A stretch of 20,260 nucleotides of DNA. Source: Chlamydiia bacterium (GTDB taxonomy: Bacteria; Chlamydiota; Chlamydiia; Chlamydiales; JAAZZY01). A program made the translations under genes and the position numbers. Positions within the stretch are counted from its first letter, which is position 1; every line of letters starts with the position of its first letter. The stretch covers positions 1-20,260 of the forward strand of contig JAAZZY010000014.1 in the NCBI GenBank assembly GCA_014239035.1, in the 5' to 3' direction. Below, piece after piece: positions 14,844-20,260 of this stretch. Below the pieces are notes generated by a model that was given only the letters and a program-made list of their open reading frames with translations, ran no database searches and was not told the origin of the DNA.

Positions 14844-15842
14844 ATGGAAAATTCCAGCCAGTATATTCATTCAAAACTCTCCGATCAAGATTTAACTTAT
14901 GAAGAACCTCTACGTCCAGCAAGGTTAGGCGACTTTCAAGGGCAAGATCAAATATTAGAGAGGCTCGATGTCTTTATTCAAGCCGCAAAAAAAAGAGAGG
15001 AAGTGCTAAGGCATGCTCTTTTTTGTGGCCCACCAGGTCTTGGGAAAACAACACTTGCAAATATCTTATCAAAAGAAATGGGGACCAATATTGTTATTAC
15101 ATCTGGTCCTATTTTAGAAAAGCCAACTGATTTAGCAGGGATTTTAACGAATTTGCAAAAAGGAGATATCTTATTTATCGATGAAATTCATCGATTAAAT
15201 AGATCTATTGAGGAATATCTTTATCCCGCCATGGAAAACTTTTTCCTCGATTTAATTATTGATAGCGGGCCTCACGCGCGCTCTGTTCAGGTCAAACTTA
15301 ATCCATTTACTTTGGTGGGCGCCACAACAAAACAGGGTCTTATTAGTTCCCCTCTCCGCTCAAGATTTGGATTGACCTTTAGACTAGATTATTATTCGCC
15401 TCAAGTTCTGCAAAAGATTATTCTTCGCTCTTCTTCTATTCTGAAAACGAATATGAGTTCAGATGCTGCCCTTGAGGTGGCTAAAAGATCTCGAGGAACC
15501 CCGCGAGTTGCGAATAACTTATTTCGCTGGGTTCGAGATTTTGCGCAAATTAAAGCCGATGGTCAAATAACAGAAAAACTTGTTCATAAGGCAGCAGATA
15601 TGCTTGCAATTGATCGCCTAGGACTCGATGAAATGGACAAAAAGATTTTAATTATTATCATGGATGATTATAACGGTGGGCCTGTAGGATTAAATACCTT
15701 AGCTGTCGCACTAGGCGAAGCTGCATCAACCATTGAAGAAGTGTATGAGCCCTTTTTAATTAAGCAAGGACTCCTAAAGCGCACTTCGAGAGGAAGAGAA
15801 GCTACAGCAAAAGCGTATGATCACTTAAATAAAAAAATGTAG
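14844..15842 (+). CDS. ruvB: Holliday junction branch migration ATPase RuvB
   Basis: The hexameric AAA+ motor that, with RuvA, moves Holliday junctions during recombinational repair. The 332-aa chain has Walker A GPPGLGKT (62-69), Walker B with DEIHR (113-117), sensor 1 GATT (159-162), the arginine-finger block PLRSRFG (170-176), sensor 2 RGTPR near 216-220, and the C-terminal winged helix with RTSRGREAT close to the end. The length matches the family. There is no clear Shine-Dalgarno before ATG 14844, but the N-terminus aligns with known RuvB. The stop TAG is part of the AGGAG ribosome site of the SpoIID-like gene, so the two are co-transcribed. ruvA and ruvC are not in this window. Confidence 0.96.
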   Translation: MENSSQYIHSKLSDQDLTYEEPLRPARLGDFQGQDQILERLDVFIQAAKKREEVLRHALFCGPPGLGKTTLANILSKEMGTNIVITSGPILEKPTDLAGILTNLQKGDILFIDEIHRLNRSIEEYLYPAMENFFLDLIIDSGPHARSVQVKLNPFTLVGATTKQGLISSPLRSRFGLTFRLDYYSPQVLQKIILRSSSILKTNMSSDAALEVAKRSRGTPRVANNLFRWVRDFAQIKADGQITEKLVHKAADMLAIDRLGLDEMDKKILIIIMDDYNGGPVGLNTLAVALGEAASTIEEVYEPFLIKQGLLKRTSRGREATAKAYDHLNKKM

Positions 15843-15854
15843 GAGAAAAATAGT

Positions 15855-17039
15855 ATGAAATTCAAAGCCCTAATAGGTTTTTGTCTTGCACTTATCTGTT
15901 TGGGATTCTCTTCAGTCAATGCATCTCCACAAAAGTATGTTTTGATTGAGCAGCCCAACAATTTAGGCATGATCAAAGTATTGCTTTGCAAAGATGAAGA
16001 AGCAGCCAACTTAGAAGTTCATGGTGGTTACAAAATTTTTGACCCCAAACTGGGAGCAAAGATTTCCAAAGGATCGATGAAAAAACAATATCTACTTAGG
16101 CCAACATTAGATGGTTTAGCGTGGGGGGAAGCCTATCCAGGACTTTATCAGATAGCATTAGTTCCCAATGAGCCTGACGGCTATTTTTTAGTTAATGGAA
16201 TTCAATATTCGGGAAACTTATATGTGTACCAAATTGGTAATACTTTAAGTTTGGTTAATGAAGTTCCTGTTGAGGATTATGTCAAGTCTATGCTTAATCC
16301 TAAAGTCAACAGTAATCTTTCGCATGAGGTGCTGGCGTCTATGGCTATCATCGAGCGTACACAGGCCTATTATCACGCCCTTAGAAACCAAAATAAATTT
16401 TGGCATCTTGATGCTAAAGAAATTGGTTATGAAGGCAGGGGAGTTTGTGGTCGAAATAATGGAGTAGACAAAGCTGTTGAGCTTACTCACCACCTCGTTA
16501 TGAAGTCTAAAAGCTATGGTATTTTAGATGGATTTTTTAATGCGACATACACATCTAACTGCGCGGGGAAAACAGCGCCTTATCATTTGATTCACAGAGT
16601 TGAAGGGCATACCTTTAAAAAATCTGTGGAATCTCCACTTGCTCTTGCAGCAAGAAATCAGTCTCATTGGACGCATAAGATTCTCCTCGATGATTTAGCT
16701 GAAAGGCTTGGCTGGGAAGCTGTAACAAGTTATGAGGTCTTCACTGACAAAGATTCAGGAAAAGTCTATGGCATGAAGTTTGAGCATAAAGGTGAAATTG
16801 CAGATCTTGACTTTGAGAAATTGCAGTCACTTTTAGGTGACACAAAATTAAAAAGCACAGACTTTACAGCCACAAATAAAGACAATGTACTTGTCTTTGA
16901 TGGTTATGGAGAAGGATTTGGTGTGGGGGCTTGTCTATATACTGCTCAAGAGATGGCAGAGCGTGGTCATAATGCTGCTGAAATCCTAGAGATGTTCTTT
17001 CCAAGCACCTACATAGCCTATATGGATATTAGGAAATAA
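15855..17039 (+). CDS. SpoIID/LytB-domain exported protein (394 aa)
   Basis: Signal peptide at 1-23 (MKFKALIGFCLALICLGFSS, cut near NAS). The SpoIID domain spans about 130-390: VNEVPVEDYV (134-143), HEVLASMAIIERTQAYY (157-173), the SNCAGKT loop (234-240) and GYGEGFGVGA (350-359) with MAERG and IL...FF at the end. SpoIID proteins are lytic transglycosylases cutting denuded glycan strands; a chlamydial homologue has been reported to work at the division septum (from memory). In my alignment the usual catalytic block PSEM reads LNPK (147-150), so the Glu is replaced by Lys150, and the family GxGHGVG has Glu for His. Activity is therefore uncertain. ATG 15855 has AGGAG at 15841-15845 inside the ruvB stop. 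It sits at the CT041 position next to ruvB. It is closed by the terminator at 17047-17078. Confidence 0.83.
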   Translation: MKFKALIGFCLALICLGFSSVNASPQKYVLIEQPNNLGMIKVLLCKDEEAANLEVHGGYKIFDPKLGAKISKGSMKKQYLLRPTLDGLAWGEAYPGLYQIALVPNEPDGYFLVNGIQYSGNLYVYQIGNTLSLVNEVPVEDYVKSMLNPKVNSNLSHEVLASMAIIERTQAYYHALRNQNKFWHLDAKEIGYEGRGVCGRNNGVDKAVELTHHLVMKSKSYGILDGFFNATYTSNCAGKTAPYHLIHRVEGHTFKKSVESPLALAARNQSHWTHKILLDDLAERLGWEAVTSYEVFTDKDSGKVYGMKFEHKGEIADLDFEKLQSLLGDTKLKSTDFTATNKDNVLVFDGYGEGFGVGACLYTAQEMAERGHNAAEILEMFFPSTYIAYMDIRK

Positions 17040-17046
17040 AAGAATT

Positions 17047-17078
17047 AAACCCTCAAAGGAGACTTGGAGGGTTTTTTT
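17047..17078 (+). terminator. Rho-independent terminator of the ruvB / SpoIID-like operon
   Basis: AAACCCTC (17047-17054) pairs with GAGGGTTT (17067-17074). An inner AAG/CTT pair sits above one A-G mismatch, with loop GAGA. The T-run extends to 17078. It begins eight bases after the stop. Confidence 0.9.
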
Positions 17079-17600
17079 ATTCAAGGCCCACTCAGTAATC
17101 AAGACCTACACCTTTCAAGGCTATTTATAGGTAAATAGAAGAGATAAATATACAGACTCCACCTTTTACTTGTTCATTTGTTAAACTACCTTGATAGCCA
17201 TGCACGCAAGGGAGCATGAGAGAGCCCAGTACAATCGTAATTTCTGAGAAAGCAATTAGAGTGGAAAATACTCCAATACGAGGCCCTTCTCCATTTTTTT
17301 ACGTTACATTCCTATTCGCTAATCTGCCTGTAGGAGAAGGAGGTGGTGTTAGATATCCCTCAGCAGGTTTTGGATCTAAAGCTTTGACAATTTGGAGTGA
17401 ATGGTCTATTCACATCTTACCTCTGGTTACTTTGGCGATATAAAAACACTGTCAACTCTTTAAACTTCATTAAATATAAAGTCATACTAATTGTAAGGGG
17501 TTTAGAGAGGGGTGTTAAATATATATATTACAGTCAATATCCTTATAATTAGTAAATTGCACTTAACGTAAGTTTTATGGGTTTTCGAGTAAGAGCTCTT
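17079..17600. other. Region without an intact gene
   Basis: About 520 bases between the terminator and the slc1 leader. 17130-17440 has coding-like base composition and holds a possible decayed frame on minus (separate entry). 17460-17600 is AT-rich with ATATATAT at 17520-17527 and TATAAT at 17544-17549 (no good -35). I see no RNA gene. Confidence 0.5.
17125..17409 (-). pseudogene. Possible decayed membrane-protein gene
   Basis: On minus one frame runs from 17409 to the TAA at 17125-17127 with a single internal stop (TAA at 17299-17301, next to a 7-base homopolymer). The first 36 codons give a Pro-rich stretch (GYLTPPPSPTGRL). The next 57 give two hydrophobic segments separated by a short polar loop (IGVFSTLIAFSEITIVLG, then GGVCIFISSIYL). 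Codons end mostly in A or T, as in real genes here. No start remains: the frame is closed upstream by TGA at 17410-17412, and a GTG in another frame with AGAGG before it gives only 17 residues. Paired hydrophobic segments recall Inc proteins, but this is weak. It could also be chance; the opposite strand is also open here. Confidence 0.3.
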
Positions 17601-17630
17601 TTTGTGCAGATTTCAAAAATCAAAAATTAA

Positions 17631-17660
17631 TTGCAAAGATAAGGTTAGCTATGCTCTAAT
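17631..17660 (+). promoter_or_regulatory. Predicted slc1 promoter
   Basis: TTGCAA (17631-17636), an 18-nt spacer and TCTAAT (17655-17660; five of six bases of TATAAT). Transcription would begin near 17667, leaving a leader of about 30 bases with GGAGG at 17686-17690 before ATG 17698. Confidence 0.5.
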
Positions 17661-17697
17661 GGCTCGCTAATTTGACAAGTTATCCGGAGGAAAATAA

Positions 17698-18258
17698 ATG
17701 TCACTTGAAAACGCTAAAGAAAACTTGAAAGAGTTTGGAAAAGAACTTGGACTAGAAGGGCTTGATTTCGACGAAAACAACACATGTATTTTGGGTATAG
17801 ACGATGAATTTTCTATGCACATGACATATGAACCAAATTCAAAGAGATTATATATCTATTCCCCATTACTTGATGGGCTTCCAAAAGACAGCAAAATTCG
17901 ACTCAGACTCTATGAGAAACTGTTAGAAGGCTCTATGCTAGGTGGTCAAATGGCCGGCGGCGGAGTGGGTGTTGCAAGTAAAGAAGAGCTTGTATTACTG
18001 CATTGCGTTCTTGATATGGAGCATGCTGCAGCTCAAGCTTTGAGAGCTTTTGCACCTCTTTACGTAGAGACCGTTGAGAAATGGAGAAAGCTGGTTAAAG
18101 CTATTATGGAAGGAAAAGAGGTTGAAGTGCCTCGAACAGCTGGCCCAGGAATTGGTCCAGGGGGTGTTGGCCCAGGAGGTCAGCCTCCAGCAGGTGGGCA
18201 ACAGTCTCCACCAGCAGGTGGCGGAGGAGCACCCGGCGGCGGTTTCATCAAGATATAA
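17698..18258 (+). CDS. slc1: Slc1-like type III secretion chaperone (CT043 family, CesT/SycE fold)
   Basis: The chlamydial multi-cargo class I chaperone that binds early effectors such as Tarp in the cytosol and hands them to the type III secretion ATPase. Residues 1-140 show the CesT-type alpha/beta layout and strongly recall C. trachomatis CT043: NNTCILGIDDEFSMHMTY (27-44), LYIYSPLLDGLP (51-62), YEKLLEGSMLGGQMAGGGVG (72-91) and VETVEKWRKL (123-132). The tail (147-183) is a low-complexity Gly/Pro/Gln stretch made of GPGG, PPAGG and similar repeats, longer than I recall for CT043, giving 186 aa in total; it is locally GC-rich. GGAGG lies seven bases before ATG 17698. It stands alone, with its own promoter and terminator, directly upstream of ssb as in Chlamydia (CT043-CT044). 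Confidence 0.93.
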   Translation: MSLENAKENLKEFGKELGLEGLDFDENNTCILGIDDEFSMHMTYEPNSKRLYIYSPLLDGLPKDSKIRLRLYEKLLEGSMLGGQMAGGGVGVASKEELVLLHCVLDMEHAAAQALRAFAPLYVETVEKWRKLVKAIMEGKEVEVPRTAGPGIGPGGVGPGGQPPAGGQQSPPAGGGGAPGGGFIKI

Positions 18259-18268
18259 TTATAGTTAT

Positions 18269-18301
18269 AAGCCACGGTGCAAACTGTGGCTTTCTTTTTT
18301 T
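18269..18301 (+). terminator. Rho-independent terminator of slc1
   Basis: AAGCCACGGT (18269-18278), tetraloop GCAA, ACTGTGGCTT (18283-18292): a 10-bp stem with one G-U pair and a GNRA loop, followed by a T-rich tract with one C. It separates slc1 from ssb. Confidence 0.92.
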
Positions 18302-18309
18302 CTTTTGTC

Positions 18310-18339
18310 TTGATTTTTTCTGATTCCATTACGCATAGT
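18310..18339 (+). promoter_or_regulatory. Candidate promoter of ssb-pepA
   Basis: TTGATT (18310-18315), an 18-nt spacer, CATAGT (18334-18339). Each box matches consensus at four or five of six bases. It fits the position, after the slc1 terminator and about 45 bases before ssb. Confidence 0.35.
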
Positions 18340-18388
18340 ATCCAAGAAATTCAATTAAAAATAATGCCTTACAATTCAGGAGGTTCAA

Positions 18389-18808
18389 ATGAACTTTACA
18401 CAAGTTGCAGGTCACCTTGGAGCTGATCCCGAAGCGAGAGTGACACCAAGTGGACAAAAAGTTACATCATTAAGAGTGGCGGTTCGTTCGAGAAGAGGCG
18501 GTCAAGATATCACGACGTGGTGGAAAGTAACAATTTGGGGAGATCGCTTTGATAAGATGATCCCCTATCTCAAAAAAGGTAGCCCAATTATTGCAATGGG
18601 CGAAATGAATAAGCCTGAAATTTACACAAATAAAGAAGGGCAGCCTCAAGTGTCACTAGAACTTGTTGCAACAGACCTTCGTTTCAGTCCTTTTGGGCGC
18701 TCGGAAAAATCAACCTCAGATAGCTCGCAGACCTCAACACCTGCGCCGCAGCAAGCACAGAGTGCTCCTGCTGCACCAGGATTATCAGAGGATGAAATTC
18801 CCTTCTAA
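18389..18808 (+). CDS. ssb: Single-stranded DNA-binding protein
   Basis: A 139-aa OB-fold protein that coats single-stranded DNA in replication, repair and recombination. The N-terminal fold is typical: FTQVAGHLGADPE (3-15), SLRVAVRSR (27-35), TTWWKVTIWGD (42-52), GEMNKPEIYTNKEG. From about 105 the chain is a Ser/Thr/Gln/Pro/Ala-rich flexible linker ending in the acidic tip DEIPF, the docking peptide for SSB partners. It is shorter than the about 178 residues of E. coli SSB, as usual for chlamydial SSB. A strong AGGAGGT precedes ATG 18389. The stop overlaps the pepA start as TAATG. Confidence 0.96.
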   Translation: MNFTQVAGHLGADPEARVTPSGQKVTSLRVAVRSRRGGQDITTWWKVTIWGDRFDKMIPYLKKGSPIIAMGEMNKPEIYTNKEGQPQVSLELVATDLRFSPFGRSEKSTSDSSQTSTPAPQQAQSAPAAPGLSEDEIPF

Positions 18809-20260
18809 TGATAAAAACAAAGTGCACTTTAAGACATACTCAAAGAAACGTTGCTGATGCGCTTATTTTACCCTTTTATCGCACGGGTAGGTCAAAGCCT
18901 GCTGCAGCACATAGCATTAAGACTTTTTCCAAATGCTCAGAGGAACCTATTAAGTTAGGGGACTTCGATGGAAAGATGGGAGAAGTTTTTTTAACCTATC
19001 CCAAAAATCAGCAGAAAGAAAAGCGAATTCTTTTACTGGGGCTTGGAGATCAAAAAAAGATTTCAACTGAAAGTTTGCGACGTACATATGCAAAGCTTGC
19101 TCAATACTGTCATCACCACAAGATTAAAAAAATTAACCTTGTAGTTCCAGAGCTTGCCAAGGTTGTTCAGGAGGATCTCATTCAAGGGGTTTCTGAGGGT
19201 CTCTTTCTATCAAACTATATCTTTGAGCACCTAAAGAGCTGCGCCTCTGAAAAAACGGTCCTTATATCTCAATGTGGCTTTATTGGCTTAGATGCTAAAG
19301 AGCACAAATTGATTCAAAAGTGGAAGAGTCTTTCTGAAGGAGTCAATCTTGCACGTGATTTGGTTAATGACAATGCGGATAATATCAATGCAGAGGCTCT
19401 TTCAAAAGCCGCTCAAAAATTGTCTAAACAATTTACAAAAATAAAAACGGTCGTTTTAGACAAGAAAAAATTAGAAAAGGAAAAGCTTAAGCTAATTCTT
19501 ACAGTAAATCGCGGTGCACATATCGATCCAGCTTTGATTGTTTTAAACTATCAAGGGGGAGCAAAAGGCGAGAAGCCTACTGCTATTGTGGGTAAAGGTA
19601 TTTCTTATGATTCAGGAGGCATTCAACTGAAACCTCGAGCTGGTGGTATTCGCCATATGAAATGCGATATGAGCGGAGCTGCAGCTGTTTTGGGAATCTT
19701 GTATGCAGCTGCAAAGCTAGATTTGCCTCTTAACATCGTGGGTCTTATCCCAGCTTGTGAGAATTCTATTGGCCCAGAGAGCTATAAACCGGGTGATGTT
19801 TATGAGAGTTATTTGGGGAAAACGGTCGAGATTATTAGCACTGATGCTGAAGGTCGATTGATTTTAGCTGATGCCCTAGCCTACGCAAAAGATAATTTTA
19901 ATCCGCGTAGAATGATTGATTTAGCCACGCTCACAGGTGGAGTGATAGCAGCAATAGGCGATCGCTTTACAGGGGTTCTAAGCAACGACCCAATTCTCGT
20001 AGGTCAGCTTGAGGCTGCATCAGAGAAAAGTGGAGAAAATGTGTGGGAACTTCCTCTTCATGAAGACTATAAAGAAGCTCTAAAATCCAATATTGCTGAT
20101 TTAAGAAACTCAGCAGGTGCTCCTGGTTATCCCAGCGCAATTGTTGCTGGTCTTTTCCTTCAAGAGTTTGTTCAGTCAACCTCTTGGGCTCATTTAGACA
20201 TTGCGGGGGCAGCTTACCTTTCCAAACCCCGACATTACCATCAAACTAAAGCTACTGGGG
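18808..20260 (+). CDS. pepA: Leucyl aminopeptidase PepA (M17), 3' end cut by window edge
   Basis: A two-metal cytosolic exopeptidase removing N-terminal Leu and other residues from peptides. ATG 18808 overlaps the ssb stop; the frame then stays open to the edge (484 residues, perhaps 10-20 missing). The N-terminal macro-like domain ends near 190. The catalytic domain has VGKGISYDSGG with K263 and D268, QLKP with K275, MKCDM with D287, and STDAEGRLILADAL with D346, E348 and R350; these are the metal ligands and catalytic Lys/Arg of the family. DLATLTG, the IADLRNSAG block and WAHLDIAG follow as expected. All key residues are kept, so the enzyme should be active. ssb-pepA is also the order in Chlamydia (CT044-CT045). 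E. coli PepA additionally binds DNA; nothing here shows that. Confidence 0.96.
   Translation, partial: MIKTKCTLRHTQRNVADALILPFYRTGRSKPAAAHSIKTFSKCSEEPIKLGDFDGKMGEVFLTYPKNQQKEKRILLLGLGDQKKISTESLRRTYAKLAQYCHHHKIKKINLVVPELAKVVQEDLIQGVSEGLFLSNYIFEHLKSCASEKTVLISQCGFIGLDAKEHKLIQKWKSLSEGVNLARDLVNDNADNINAEALSKAAQKLSKQFTKIKTVVLDKKKLEKEKLKLILTVNRGAHIDPALIVLNYQGGAKGEKPTAIVGKGISYDSGGIQLKPRAGGIRHMKCDMSGAAAVLGILYAAAKLDLPLNIVGLIPACENSIGPESYKPGDVYESYLGKTVEIISTDAEGRLILADALAYAKDNFNPRRMIDLATLTGGVIAAIGDRFTGVLSNDPILVGQLEAASEKSGENVWELPLHEDYKEALKSNIADLRNSAGAPGYPSAIVAGLFLQEFVQSTSWAHLDIAGAAYLSKPRHYHQTKATG

Noticed and set aside
17216..17443. Plus-strand 75-codon open frame between the SpoIID-like gene and slc1
   Set aside because: The ribosome site is only one base from the ATG, there is no recognisable protein, and the minus strand gives a more protein-like reading.
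18074..18313. 79-codon plus frame overlapping slc1
   Set aside because: It is a shadow frame produced by the Gly/Pro repeat codons, and it runs through the slc1 terminator.
1..20260. IS elements, CRISPR arrays, phage genes or toxin-antitoxin pairs
   Set aside because: I found no transposase, integrase, regular spaced repeats or paired small toxin/antitoxin frames; mazG here is the housekeeping pyrophosphohydrolase.

Overview
The window is a gene-dense, AT-rich stretch of a bacterial chromosome that I place in the Chlamydiota, probably a Chlamydia-like lineage rather than Chlamydia itself. The strongest marker is a close Slc1-type (CT043-like) type III secretion chaperone followed by ssb and pepA. 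Others are the dcd / ruvB neighbourhood, and a group of a PP2C phosphatase, a NifS-like desulfurase and two CNNM/CBS proteins that recalls CT259-CT256 of Chlamydia trachomatis (synteny recalled from memory). A tiny cysteine-rich lipoprotein at the left edge recalls the chlamydial envelope protein OmcA. The exact genus cannot be fixed from the sequence alone.

Layout. 1-300: cysteine-rich lipoprotein (57 aa) with its own terminator. 338-982: mazG. 1001-1096 (minus): SRP 4.5S RNA with promoter and U-tract. 1271-1801: unknown exported protein. 1790-3718 (minus): an asparagine-synthetase-like protein with all three diagnostic active-site motifs altered. 3814-8296 (plus): manA, an unknown lipoprotein, a CPBP membrane protease, a PP2C phosphatase and a NifS-like cysteine desulfurase; the last four are nearly contiguous and probably one operon. 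8293-12561 (minus): a Na+/alanine symporter, then a tight set of an FtsB/DivIC-like protein and two CNNM/CBS membrane proteins. 12562-12962: AT-rich non-coding block with a good terminator for the gene to its right. 12963-14747 (minus): unknown one-TM protein and dcd. 14844-17039 (plus): ruvB and a SpoIID-like protein, closed by a terminator. 17079-17600: no intact gene, but a possible decayed membrane-protein gene on minus. 17698-20260 (plus): slc1 with promoter and terminator, then ssb and pepA, which runs off the right edge.

Most genes are housekeeping: nucleotide sanitation (mazG, dcd), recombination and single-strand binding (ruvB, ssb), protein export (SRP RNA), sugar phosphate metabolism (manA), envelope and division (SpoIID-like, FtsB-like, lipoproteins) and virulence secretion (slc1). 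I found no IS element, CRISPR array, tRNA, rRNA or phage module.

The most unusual points are the intact but catalytically disarmed asparagine-synthetase-like protein, a 9-G homopolymer inside manA that could allow phase variation, a SpoIID-like protein lacking the usual catalytic glutamate by my alignment, a 17-bp palindrome that exactly fills the spacer of the predicted dcd promoter, and the decayed reading frame between the SpoIID-like gene and slc1. I did not find convincing evidence for an entirely new multi-gene system.
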